Made by a program: the position numbers and the translations under genes
The notes under the pieces: generated by a model
Databases searched by the model: none
Told to the model about the DNA's origin: nothing
The model's input: only the letters and a program-made list of their open reading frames with translations
DNA from: Ricinus communis
Lineage: Eukaryota > Streptophyta > Magnoliopsida > Malpighiales > Euphorbiaceae
Length of the DNA: 64,000 bases
Reading direction: 5' to 3'
Assembly (NCBI RefSeq): GCF_019578655.1
Contig: NC_063261.1
Location: forward strand, 2,934,201-2,998,200
Shown: one piece after another, positions 1 to 10,600 of the stretch
Position numbering within the stretch: the first letter of the stretch is position 1
Layout: each line of letters begins with the position of its first letter

Positions 1-2082
1 TGAGGGGATTCCTGCACCTGCCTGAACACTTAGACCTTTTAGATTGGAGGTAGCTTGGTTCACACACAAAGATTTCATAAGCTTTTTACATAATGTTTTT
101 GTCATTTGACCAAGAAAATATTGCAATCACTATTAATAGATAGACCGGCCAATTACACTAAGCAAAAGAAGGAGTTACGGCTTTAGCAATACCTCCCTAT
201 TCCATTAGGGAATTTTTAAAGTGAAATTCTGATAAGGCTTTTTGCTTATTACCTTTAATCTAGGAGATTCATTAATTGACAACATAGTACAATTACCAAA
301 GGACATTGATTTCGTTATGAGGTTCTTTTCAGAGTTTCAAGATTTTTTACGAGGTCTCATTAATCGTCTGTGCCAAAGGCTACATTCTTCGTGTTTGATA
401 AAATGGAATTCTGAAATAGTTTCTAAAGACTAAACTCTCATATGAAGCTAATATGGCTGGCTACATACAAGTATAGCCAAATCAAGATGAAACAAAAAGT
501 AGCTTTGCCCCTTATGTTATAGCTCGTCTCGCGCTTAGTCACTCACGGGATTCCTTGTATCATAGGAAAGTCAAAGTATTTTCTTTTAAGAAAGCATCTG
601 GTTCCATCTTTCTTTAGTTAGTTAACCCACCTTTTTCTAAAAGGGATTTAAGTAATTATGGTTTCTTCTCATCATAGTTATTTCAAAAAGACTTGTCGCG
701 GTAAGGAAGAAGGGGAGAACCAACACACTTTGAGACTGCAGTACAACAAAGAATTGTATGCTACATTCGGGAAGGATGAATCGCTCCCGAAAAGGAATCT
801 ATTAATTCTCTTCCAATTGGTTCTCTTGGCTTCGTCGTTTAGTGATAACGAGTGGAGTAAGCAACGAGTACAGTGCATAAGCCCCTTTAGAGATATAGGC
901 GAGCAGCAAGCAGCCCCTTGTTTGTATAGGGTTCCAAACCTTTCTTGCTAAAAAAGGAGAAAGCAAAAACCTACTCCTAACAGGTTAATGGCTTTTCAGC
1001 CCCAGCTCCCCCCCTTTGCTATTGTCATTACTGGTACCTGACCCCGTCAGCTCAACATTTTTGCAAACACCGACCCTTACTCAATAGGGCAATGAAAAGA
1101 GGAGAACGAGGACAGTTGACTACCACTAAAAGTCAGAATACTAGTAGACATTGTATGATTGAAAACTGCCGCTGCGTACTACCTGGTGCTTGCAGGTCTA
1201 ACTGGTGCCTTCTCTCCAAAAGCTGCTTCAATCAATGTTAAGTCTGACTACGAGGCTTCTTAACCCACAGTTGACTACTTATTGAAAGACCGAGTAGGAA
1301 ATGAAAGTCGTACTACAACAACTGTAAACATTCCCCCCTATCGGCTCTGACTTTAATTGACTTGCCGGAAAGAGTCATAGCTGCTTTATGGGAGTGCATA
1401 GAAAGAAGAGCCCAAAGGGTCGTCGCAATGCAAGACAAAAAGTTCATACAGATACCCATTGCCAAATACAACTAAGCCAAAGCTCAAATATGTATTGAAA
1501 TGGAAGATACAAGATACAAAGGGGCTCTGACACTATGATGACGAAAGAGCAAGGAAGCGCATCATAACAACGGAGCGGAGGAATTTATATACTACCTGGA
1601 CGGACGAATTGGACTCCCAAGCCCAAGAACAACACGGGTGCTTCGACACCATAAAAACCTATCTCAAAATAAACTCACTAAGGGTGGAATAGCTATCCCC
1701 CTTCCACTTTACCGTCCCCCTAACTATAGATCAGATCCACTAGACGAGAAACTCAATTCCGCACTACTGCTGAGTCGTCGAATATCCACCAAGGGATTCA
1801 TGGAATTTCTATGGATTATGTTGGGGGATATATACCAAAGCTAGGCAGATAGATAGACCCCTTTCCCACTGCTAAGGGAGAGCAAGAAATAAAATAAAAT
1901 GATTGTTTTTTAATCAGCGTCCCCTTTTAGGTATGCAGATACTAAGAGTCCTCTCACTACTAACCAATAGACATCATCTAGCTTGGTCTTGCCAGTATCA
2001 ATGACGAGAAAGAAAACAACCAAATGAAAACAACAACTAACTATAGCTCTTGGCCCAAACGACGTCCTAGGCATAGGAAGGA

Positions 2083-2236
2083 TCAGAGAAAAAAGAACGA
2101 ATGAATCTTGTAGGATTTCCAAGAGATTCTTCGATTTCTTCCGGAAGCAGATGATTATTCATCTCTTTCTCACCTTCCGTGAATAGCTGGGATATTGAGG
2201 AATATCCAGAAAGGCATTTAGGGGATCGACTATTAA
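2083..2236 (-). pseudogene. ycf2: ycf2 fragment (plastid)
   Basis: Read on the minus strand, this gives a stretch of about 50 codons that matches the N-terminal third of plastid Ycf2. The run CLSGYSS is followed by [17 protein letters not shown] and then [14 protein letters not shown]. Similarity stops abruptly after the SFFSD segment near 2,083 and weakens above about 2,236. Ycf2 is a very large (about 2,000-residue) essential plastid protein of the import/ATPase complex, so this is under 3% of the gene and cannot be functional. The identification rests on recognising the conserved MNNHLLPEE...NPTR core from family knowledge. The neighbouring sequence is not plastid ycf2, so the piece was cut out before or during transfer. 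Confidence 0.75.
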
Positions 2237-2917
2237 GGTGAGCGTGCTTCGTCCAGCCCCTACTTTGAGGAAAGGGCTGGCAAGCAGCATGAGAAGGAGT
2301 CTCTCACAAGCCAGTTTATTAGTTCCTCGAAATATAAAATATTATATAATGTGAGAATTGAAGATGTGAGAAAGAGAAAGAGAGAGAATTTGTTGTGTTG
2401 TTCCATTCATAGGTCCCAAGCCCTTCTTAGAAAGCTCTCCTCCCTCTCCTTAAGTTAAAAAAAGCAGCATTCTTCTTTTTTTTTTCGAACAAACATTGTA
2501 AGAACCTTTCTAACTGATACTCCAATCATAATGCCACCCATGTCTTTAGTTTATTATTACGTAACTTTATCATTATATTTTATTATTATGTAAGTATATC
2601 ATTATATAATAAGATATAATAAGTGATATTATTATATAATATATGATATGAGATCAAAAAGAAAAAGTATATCGATGGGGAATGAAATACGAACAATTAA
2701 CATAATATAGTCATAGATCCATTGAATTCTTCGGCCTATAGAATCCACTATAATAATAAGTAAAGTACGACCTAACTTCTTTGTTTCCCGAGAAAAAGAA
2801 TGGAATTCTGAGCTAGAGAATCCTCCTCAATAACACATATACTATTAGATTGAGATATAGAATAGATAGAATTCGACATCTGTATTATATGAAAAGACTT
2901 GGTCTAGAATCTTTGTT

Positions 2918-3172
2918 ATATTATTACTAGGAAGGCGGGCTATTGATCTATTTAGGAAGTGTGGCATCGAGTGGAATTTTGAAGGTAAACCAATATACTT
3001 TTCTTGTTGCAAATTAGACCACATGAAGGATGAATATCCGGTCAACATGGCTACTAACCGTATCCCCAAGGTAGGGGATGGATCAGAGAAGAGAAGAAGA
3101 GCTGCAACATCGATAGTAAATCGCCCAAGAGGCGAAAGCGTTGGAAGTCGCTCGAGAGATGAAGATAGGTGA
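2918..3172 (+). pseudogene. LINE ORF1-type zinc-knuckle relic
   Basis: An open stretch of about 84 codons ends at a TGA at 3,170-3,172. Its middle reads FEGKPIYFSCCKLDHMKDEYP, which resembles the CCHC knuckle of plant LINE ORF1/gag-like proteins (typically EYEGLP-ICFxCGxxGHxxxxCP). Two of the expected cysteines are replaced by tyrosine, so zinc binding is lost. It is followed by a basic, serine/arginine-rich tail, also usual after this knuckle. No endonuclease or reverse transcriptase is seen nearby. It lies inside the organelle-like block, where retroelement scraps of nuclear origin also occur in plant mitochondrial genomes. A chance resemblance is possible but the spacing and flanking motif make it less likely. 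Confidence 0.5.
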
Positions 3173-4283
3173 GCTAAGCGAGACCTCCTTTTTTACTCAT
3201 TTTAAAAGCAACAATGTCAAATCAGGCCGCCCCTTGCCTTGAAAGAATTCAATTCACACGCGGCCACCAGCTTTCCAAGAATAAGGGGAGATCTACTACT
3301 TACTGCTCACGAAAACATTCGACCTATACTTATAATCAAGTTGCCTGCGTATCTTTCTGATCTCCTTTCTTTCTATTCATCAGATTTTTTGAACAAATCT
3401 CTATACATTCGCTTATATAAAATAGAGTCAACCCCCTATTGCGTATTGGTACTTATCAGGTATAGAATAGATCTGGTTCTCTTTTCTTTGTTCCTACAAA
3501 CAGAATTGTTACATTATTACTAAAATAAAAAAGAAAAAGAGTAGAAAAAAATATCAATTCTTTCTCTGAGATAATCTACTTAAAAGAAGAGATCCATAAC
3601 ATAGTTTTCCAATGCAAGTTACATAGTGTCTATTTTTTATTAATAAAGGGGTATTTCCATGGATTTGCCTTTGTATCGTGTTCATACCGTCATATTAAAT
3701 GATCTCGGTCATTTGCTGTCTGTCCATATAATGCCATAAAATCCTTCTTTTCTTCCTTAGATGTCCATAAAAGTAAAGGTTTAGCGTAGCCCAGATCAGA
3801 TGCCTAGAATCCACTCTTATTGAATCCCCTGCTTGAGAAGTTGTTGGCGGAATAAGGGGGTTGTTGTTGTTATAGAGACATAGGCACCAATTCACTCCAA
3901 CAGATAGGCATGGTTCTGTAGTCAAAGCAACTTCGTCACTTTCGTGTACCTATCGGACGATAGCCCTTTCGGGGGTTCCTCAGGGACCGATTCACTCTGC
4001 ATATATTGACTGAATGCAGAAAGCCTTCCATTGGAAAAATAAAGTTAAAGTATTTTTATTAGGATAAATAAAATTTAGAGTCTTAAACTTTATTGTTGTA
4101 TTTTATTCTACATATATATGGAATATAACGAAAAAGGCAGAAATAGGAAAAAAAGCGGATAGGCTTCCTTTTTGTCAAGAGTATAATTGAGAGACTAAAT
4201 ACATAGATATAGTAAAGAACAATTTTATTTTGAACAATAAATGTCTTTCACATCCAACTATAACAATAAACAACTTCTTTATT
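3173..4283. other. Unassigned organelle-like spacer
   Basis: No gene is recognised. A few open stretches of up to 94 codons occur on both strands, but they have no familiar motif and no start context. The last 200 bases before the rpl32 relic are A+T-rich and may be the natural plastid leader of rpl32 carried along with it. Confidence 0.3.
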
Positions 4284-4444
4284 ATGGCAGTTCCAAAAAA
4301 GCGCACTTATAGATCAAAAAAGCGTATTCGAAAAAATATTTGGAAAAAAAGGGATATTGGGTAGTATTGAAAGCTTTTCCATTAGCGAAATCTCTTTCTA
4401 CAGGTAATTCAAAAAGTTTTTTGGTGCAACAAATAAAAAAATAG
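4284..4444 (+). pseudogene. rpl32: rpl32 pseudogene (plastid ribosomal protein L32)
   Basis: The ATG at 4,284 opens with [20 protein letters not shown], which matches plastid ribosomal protein L32. After the lysine run the frame breaks: the expected GYWV codons are read out of frame and an in-frame TAG follows. Downstream, in another frame, the rest of L32 is recognisable ([19 protein letters not shown]), ending at TAG 4,442-4,444. The 161-base span is close to the usual 53-58 codons but is not a multiple of three, so an indel in the A/G-rich run around 4,340-4,355 killed the frame. L32 is a small component of the large plastid ribosomal subunit. Nuclear L32 copies need a transit peptide; none is seen here, so this is a dead transfer rather than a functional relocation. 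Confidence 0.85.
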
Positions 4445-4886
4445 AGAGTGGTAGGTCGGGCGTTGTTCTATAGGATATTTTGAAGGGCTCCGTTTAGTTT
4501 TTTCATTTTTGGGCGTAAAGGTTGTTCCCCGGTATCATTGAAAAATAGATCGACTTGGCACGGGGGGCCAAGCATTCTAAGCTGGAAGGAAGCAAGTGGA
4601 GGCATTATGGGCCGACTACAAGAAGTAGAGCTTCGTAGACTCGACAAGTCACTTATAGAATGCCTACTACTAAGTGAAGACCTTTTCTTCGAAATGAGAA
4701 AGAAGATGGTACACTCGAATTGTATTATTTAAGTGCTTATTGCTTACCAAAGATCCTACTTCTACAATTGGTAGGTCACCGGGTTATTCAAATAAGTTGT
4801 GTTTTTCGTGGTTTTCCCATGTTACAACTTTCGTACGAATTCGGTCGATCCGGAATGGATTGGTTAAACATTCTATTAGGGAGCCT

Positions 4887-5053
4887 TATCTTAATCCTAC
4901 TACTGTGAAAAAATATGCTAGACGCGCTCAATTGGGTGAAAATTTTCAATTAGATCGCGCTACTTTGAAGTCTGATGGTGTTTTTCGTAGCAGTCCAAGG
5001 GGTTAGTTTACTTTTGAACATGCTTCATTCGCTCTGCTCTTTTTTTTTAGACA
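4887..5053 (+). pseudogene. psbB: psbB fragment (photosystem II CP47)
   Basis: The translation contains [18 protein letters not shown] followed by [16 protein letters not shown], a diagnostic stretch from the C-terminal lumenal-loop region of the CP47 chlorophyll protein. The normal tryptophan after SSPRG is a TAG stop at 5,004-5,006. In the same frame the following bases still resemble CP47 (FTF, HASFALLFFF) until about 5,053. Upstream of 4,887 similarity is lost. Only about 55 of roughly 508 codons remain, with several substitutions relative to the plastid consensus that I recall, so the copy is old and inert. It is separated from the rpl32 relic by 440 bases, although psbB and rpl32 are in different single-copy regions of a plastome. 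Confidence 0.85.
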
Positions 5054-5640
5054 ACTCAATAGGACTGAAGCCTCCATATTCATCCTAGAGCTCCTACAAA
5101 CCTCTCCTAAGCACTAGGACGTTTTCAGGAAATTCTCGGCCGATGTCTAGGTACTTGTAGAAACCACGCATACTTACCTAGATAATGTGGAGTTACTATT
5201 AGTATAGTAAAAGGGCTATAGTATACCTTTCTTTCATTAGTCAAAAGACTTTTTCAAACTAGCTCATAGGTAAAAGTATACTTAGAAAAATGATCGATAA
5301 TCGACTTTCTTTTAAGGCTAGAAGTGACGATTTAAATGAAATATAGTTTTTGAAGGAAAGCAAGCATGGTAAGTAGGACAACCAATCTTTAAGAAAGTTA
5401 TCTCACCGGGGTCCGGTTAGTCGATCTAAGCTAAGCACTGTACAAAATGAGAGGAAATGGCTTATTAAATGAAAAATGCTAAAGCGGTAGATTAGGGCAA
5501 TACCCTTAGTAGACCATTCCTTCCCTTAGCCTTTCGCTTTTGGCTATCTTCTTTCTCCTTATTCTTGGGACTTGCAAAAGGACTGTGTTTGTTATCCTCT
5601 ATTCCCTCTACTTTGACTTCAAATGTGAGAGTAGAATCGA

Positions 5641-5757
5641 CATTGGTCTGGATAAACCCCAGTTTATTGCTTCCTTTGCACCAACAATACCTACTCCTTT
5701 AACTCGTTCTAAAAAAATAGGATTTTGCATAATAATTTTTTGATATTCAACTTCGGT
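5641..5757 (-). pseudogene. ndhH: ndhH fragment (plastid NDH complex subunit H)
   Basis: On the minus strand about 39 codons read [19 protein letters not shown] then [18 protein letters not shown]. This matches the central part of plastid NdhH, the 49-kDa-type subunit of the NADH dehydrogenase-like complex (consensus [37 protein letters not shown]). The reading frame stays open for about 50 codons before the match, but that part is not NdhH. Several charge-changing substitutions are present. The full gene is about 393 codons, so this is a short relic. Confidence 0.8.
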
Positions 5758-6145
5758 ACTGCTCAGGACGAACAGTAAAGGCACATGAAGGAATTGGCTC
5801 TTACTATCGATCAGATGGAGAGAACCGCGATGCTTTACCTTACGAATATCTAAAGGCAAAGATTTTCTTTCGACTAGCAAGTTTACGTACGGAGGTCCTA
5901 AGTTTCTCATTACTCGGTGAAGTATGATTTCAGCCCTGGTCTAACATAACAAGCGAAGCACTTACACTCGCTCGATTCTTTTATTTAGAACTTAAACTTG
6001 CTCTAGAAGAGTAGGACTTGAACCCTCAATGTCTAGACCAATAGCAAAGGAACTTGTTCACTCGCTCGAACCCATATTCCATAATAGCCATCATAATAAG
6101 AAGCAGGCAAAGCAGCTAGCAGCATTCGCTTTTAGCCCATTCATT

Positions 6146-6239
6146 CTTATTCACGAATGAATTAGGAAGCCAACAGAAAGATTCAATTCTAACTTATTCA
6201 CGAATGAATTAGGAAGCCAATAGAAAGATTCAATTCTAA
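6146..6239. repeat. 47-bp direct tandem duplication
   Basis: Two head-to-tail copies of a 47-base unit begin at 6,146 and 6,193, each starting cttattcacgaatgaattag. They differ at one clear position (a C/T in 'ccaacag' versus 'ccaatag'). The unit lies between the ndhH and rpoC2 relics and looks like a replication-slippage duplication. Confidence 0.85.
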
Positions 6240-6402
6240 CTTCGTGGAGCCGAGTTCCTTTACTAGAGAGTGAGTATTACACTTACTCTACGAAAATAGA
6301 AGCGAAACCTTTCATAAAAGAGAAAATGCAATGCGAACTCTCGTGCGTTCAAAAAGGGTTTAATTAAAGTGGATTTCGGGAATGGATGCATCCTCTCTTA
6401 TA

Positions 6403-6546
6403 TTACCTTGAACCTTTTACTAATCCTTTGAATCCGGTACCAACGGGTATCATACCGCCTAGAACAACATTTTCTTTCAAGCCTTTCAACCAATCGATAC
6501 GACCACGGAGAGCGACTTTTGCTAAAACATGAGCAGTTTCTTGAAA
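6403..6546 (-). pseudogene. rpoC2: rpoC2 fragment (plastid RNA polymerase beta'' subunit)
   Basis: On the minus strand, 47 uninterrupted codons read [20 protein letters not shown], then [20 protein letters not shown] and GLVKGSR, ending at a TAA. This is the highly conserved segment near the C terminus of plastid RpoC2, the beta'' subunit of the plastid-encoded RNA polymerase, where the family has a histidine-proline pair before the final SR. Apart from that change the segment is nearly consensus, which suggests a younger or better-preserved transfer than the ndhH or psbB scraps. RpoC2 is about 1,400 residues, so only about 3% is present. Confidence 0.85.
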
Positions 6547-7190
6547 TCTCCACTCTATAGATAGAATTCGTTACCTACTCCAAACATGAAAAATGTTAAG
6601 CCCTACCAATCCACCTACATCACCACTTTTGATGTAGGATCGGGAACCAACTCAGGCACCGTATCGTCCCCTAAAGGCATAACTAATAGGTTTTGTTCTG
6701 TCTATCCATCTGAGTCATCCCGTACTCCAGAAAAGCAGAGGTGAGGTCCGGAGAGTGGGACGGATCTACTTGGCCAAGGTGCCAATGTAAAGCGGTTCTC
6801 TGATAAAATATGGTTCATGCTTTTCGGGAGGCAGGTCTGGTCAGTCAAAAGAAAAGGAGTCAGTTGATCTCGAAGCCAAGGCCTTTTCTTAAAGATATTT
6901 TTTCCCAATAGGGTTTCATATCGTAGTTGGCTTTCTCCTAGAGCACAACGAGATCTGTTAGTAGAAAAGATGCGGATCGGATGATCAAGATGGTTCGGGC
7001 TTCGCATTAGCATCAAGAGTACTACCCTTCTTTTTAGAGGGCATTTCTTCTAGAAAATCTCCTAATTGTTCTAGAGAAACTAGAAAGAGATTCTGTAACC
7101 AGAAAGAATTTAGTTCAGATTTAGGATACCTAGAAGTTCGCCACTTCAAATGATGGTGGATAGCTCTTAATTCTTTTTATTGTTCCTATC
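6547..7190. other. Unassigned tail of the organelle-like block
   Basis: The minus strand carries a 104-codon open stretch (6,702-7,016) with no motif I can name. The texture is still organelle-like (G+C higher than the DNA to the right). The block appears to end near 7,190, where A+T-rich repeat DNA begins. Confidence 0.3.
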
Positions 7191-7192
7191 TG

Positions 7193-7735
7193 CCAGTTGG
7201 ACTAATGGATAGTCCTATCCACTGATTCGACAAGCGGATAGTGTCCATAGAGCCAAAAAGTTGCCCTAAAATAAGAATAAGTTTGAAAACTACCTAAAAC
7301 AAGATTTTTATCTAATTTTACCCTAAAATAATAATTTTCTTTCTTAAACCCTAACTAAAGAAAACTCCCACAATTATGCTTATTGAATGAATCTCCTACC
7401 AAAAAAAAAACTCTACAAACTATTTTGTTACCTTTGACTTTTCTCTTCCTCTTTATCACTTCAATTGGTGGACGACTCTTAATTTTTTTCCTTTTTCCTT
7501 TTATGTTCACTATTTCAAGTGAGGGACAACTATTAATTTTTTATGTCCACCAGTTGGACTAACAGATAGTCCTATCTGCCAATTCAACTAGTAAACAATG
7601 TCCAAGTAGCTAAAAAAATACCCTAAATTTGAGAATTAGTTTCAAAATTATCCTAAAGCTGAACTTTTGCTAATTTTCTTTTTAAAATCTCCTAATTAGA
7701 GAAAAACCTCACAATTATGCTTATTGAATGAATAG
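7193..7735 (+). repeat. Diverged tandem duplication, period about 357 bp
   Basis: Two copies of a unit begin with ccagttggact followed by a gatagtcctatc motif, at 7,193 and 7,550. Each later contains a 'ccctaaa' stretch and the block cacaattatgcttattgaat (about 7,370 and 7,710). The copies differ by many substitutions and small indels. This repeat marks the right edge of the organelle-like block. Confidence 0.7.
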
Positions 7736-9520
7736 AATTTCCTTTTTCCCTCTCAGCTTTTTCTCTCTCTCCTTCTCTCTTCTTCTGCGTTCCTTTCTTT
7801 TCCATTGATTCAACTTTTAGTTGCATCTTCAGAAATTGATTCAGCTTTTAGTTGCATCATATTTAAAGAGAATTTTGTGTTGTGGTTCAATTACTTGTAT
7901 CTTATGCAATTAACACCGAGTGCATGGCCAATATTTTTTATTACTTTTTTTCTGATTGATGATTTTTTTGTCAAGAAAAAGTGTAATGTAAAATACCATT
8001 GTGCATTCATGCATCCATTTTTCTATTCACTGAACATTTTGAAATTAGTAGATCCATTACTAAAATCGCTTTTCTTGAAAGAACTAGATTCGTACAACAC
8101 CATTTGTTTTGATTGTTAGGCTTTTCCCAATTTTTCTTTCTTTATAGGGCAACTGTTTTCATTTCTGTGAAGGATTCAACATCCTTTGTGATTTTGGGAG
8201 AAAGAAAGAAGTGGGTCGGTTTTAGTGTGGAAAGCAAGAAGTGCGCCCATTTTAATCTATGTCAATTATATAAGGAAAACAAGATTGAGTTGGATTTTAA
8301 ATTTCTTGAATTTAATCATGAGAAAATTACATAAAATATTGACTTTTTAAAAATAATATTATTTATACAAGAAGATTTTTTTTTCCAAATATATATAAGC
8401 CACTTCTCCTCATCACCACTCTTCTAATTTTTCTAATATGCTTTCTTTTTCTCTCACCTCGTATGTGTGTGTGAAAAGAACAAAAAAAAATGGATGTGGA
8501 GATAAATACAACACATTTCTTAAACATACAATAACATCTTATGTTCATTTGATGAAGTTCATATCTTTGAGTGTATGTACGCTGAAGGGACGAATGCTTG
8601 TCCAAGCCATTCCAATTGTGGTACTCAAAAACATAGTGTTTTCGAAAGTATTTAAAGGGGGAATATAAATTTTTATATTTATTCTACATATCCTGAGATT
8701 AGATAGCAGTATATAAGACAAATATATTTTGTAACTTAATTTAGAATACGATAAGTGTTTAACTCTCTTGCTAATAAGTGCTTTTGTACACTTTAAAAGA
8801 AATTTGTGAGTTATTTATTTATTTGATTAATAGTAGAAAAAATATACTGAATCATTTTGATTTGTTATTAATTGCATATTTAGAAGGTTGGATTATAGGA
8901 ATTTGATAAGAATTGTGGTGATTTACCATTACAGTGTTAGAAAATATAGAGAAATAGATGATTGCAAATGATATTTGAACATACATCTAAGGTGTCTGAT
9001 AAATTTTCCAAACAATATATATTTTATTTTTACTTTTAGTGATGGTTAAATAGGTGTGGTGCTGATGGGTTTACTATCATATTCAAAACAGTATATATAT
9101 ATATATACTAAAGATATCACAATATATGGATAGACACTATTTTTTATACAAGTTTAAGAAAATAAAGATTTGTTTATAACTTTGTTACTTTGATATATTA
9201 TAAATTCTTAGGTGTGGTAGTGCAAATATTATTATTTCTTTTTTATTTCTAGATTTAGAAGTATATAATGAAAAAGGAGAAGGAGGAAAATAAATTGATA
9301 GAATGGTCAAAGAAAAAGTAAGTGGATTATTATGCAATTAGCAAAGAAATGAGATAGTATAAAGCATTAATTCAAGACTTGTTGATGTTCAAGTTAATTA
9401 GCAAAGAAAGAAGATAATATACTATAAATATATGCAACAGATACTAAAATAAATATAATATATACCAATTTTTAAAATTTACTTTTTTAGTTTTCTATAT
9501 ATGAAATAAATTAATATATA

Positions 9521-9527
<7 letters not shown>

Positions 9528-9569
<42 letters not shown>
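9528..9569. repeat. (AT)n microsatellite
   Basis: An almost uninterrupted AT dinucleotide run of about 40 bases. A smaller one is at about 9,090-9,110. Confidence 0.95.
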
Positions 9570-9572
<3 letters not shown>

Positions 9573-9841
9573 CAATATATATATGTATATATATTAGATA
9601 TCAAATACATACTTACTGTATTTCATATTTTATTGAATGGATCTCCTTCTTCTATATTTTTTATTATATTATATTATAAGTGTACATAATATTTAATAAT
9701 TTCATAGAAATATAAAATAATAAAATAATTATCATAATGCTATTTTTTTAATTTTTAATAATTATAATGAGTTATTATATGAATTTTAACTAAATTAATT
9801 AATTGAAACTGATATTATTAATATTGAAAAAAATAGTTTTT

Positions 9842-9903
9842 GATTTGAACCCGTGACATTTTGTACCCAAAACAAACGCGCTACCAAGCTGCGCTACATC
9901 CCT
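9842..9903 (-). pseudogene. trnP-UGG: Truncated plastid-type tRNA-Pro(UGG)
   Basis: The minus strand from 9,903 begins AGGGATGTAGCGCAGCTTGG, then has the D-loop, an anticodon stem and loop with TGG (TTTTGGGTA), and the T-arm up to GGGTTCAAATC. This matches plastid trnP-UGG as I remember it, over 62 of about 74 bases. The last dozen bases, which form the 3' side of the acceptor stem, are replaced by unrelated A+T-rich sequence from 9,841 leftward. Without them the acceptor stem cannot form, so the gene is dead. Plant mitochondria can also carry plastid-derived trnP, so the donor organelle cannot be decided. It lies 2.6 kb from the main organelle-like block. Confidence 0.85.
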
Positions 9904-10600
9904 TTCAATTGGTTTACAATGTTATTGTAAAATTAAAATTAAATTAAATTAATTGAAATTTTGGATTAATATATATATCTAACATATACCTAATATATAA
10001 TTTTTACTGTATATTTATAAATTTTTTTGTTTATAATGATTTCTAAATTCTTTTTAAACAAATGTGACTTACATATAAAATAAATTATATTCTTAAGAAA
10101 TAGTTTTAGATACTAGTTATGTATATATTCGTCCAAATGATTTAACCTGTAATCAAATTAATTTATTAAATAGATACTAAACATATAGCAAAAATTAAAT
10201 ATCATAAAAATTATGAAAACATATACCAAATTGCTAATAACAATATACCATTTTATAAAAAAAAAAAAACCTAATATATACCATCATAGTTTTGAAATAA
10301 GTTTTCAATTTACAGTATTTTTGAAAAAAAAATTAATAATAAAAATGATACTTTTAACCTTTTCATGAGTATTTATGAAAGAATCCCTTCAATCATTTTA
10401 GGTTCAAGCCATTTTCGGGTTCTTACTTGAGATAATTTCAAATTTTGCTAATTTTTTAGGTTTTAATTGGATCGAGTTGGGATCTTTCAGCCCTGTTTTA
10501 AATAATTTCGAGTTTAAATCAGTTTTCAAATTAACTTACGAATTCTCGTTAAAATTTTTAGATTAATGTATCCAATTTTGCTTTTAATCGCATTAATTAT

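Larger units (their letters stand above)
1..7190. other. Organelle-derived mosaic block (plastid fragments in mitochondrial-like DNA)
   Basis: This block differs in texture from the A+T-rich DNA that follows. It is less A+T-rich and contains short pieces of the plastid genes ycf2, rpl32, psbB, ndhH and rpoC2, each annotated separately. The intervening sequence (for example 1-2,080, 3,180-4,280, 5,060-5,640 and 5,760-6,400) has no convincing reading frame but reads like plant mitochondrial intergenic DNA, which commonly carries imported plastid scraps. Two origins are possible: a nuclear insertion of mitochondrial DNA that already held plastid fragments, or successive direct insertions. The plastid matches rest on protein-level recognition; the mitochondrial label is an impression. 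No intact organelle gene is present, so no product is expected. Confidence 0.6.
7740..10600. other. A+T-rich intergenic DNA, no gene seen
   Basis: The stretch contains open frames of 73-104 codons near 7,800-8,670, but they are rich in Phe/Leu/Lys/Asn as random A+T-rich DNA would be, with no domain. It also contains simple AT runs and a truncated trnP relic that is annotated separately. Confidence 0.5.

Noticed and set aside
2845..3069. 74-codon minus-strand open frame
   Set aside because: Shadow of the plus-strand LINE-like knuckle relic.
4284..4444. Functional nuclear relocation of rpl32
   Set aside because: The frame is broken and there is no transit-peptide sequence or exon upstream; a dead plastid fragment explains it better.
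6702..7016. 104-codon minus-strand frame in the organelle-like block
   Set aside because: No recognisable family; could be an organelle gene scrap but no motif supports a name.
8363..8668. Overlapping open frames of 76-80 codons on both strands
   Set aside because: A+T-driven chance frames with no family resemblance.
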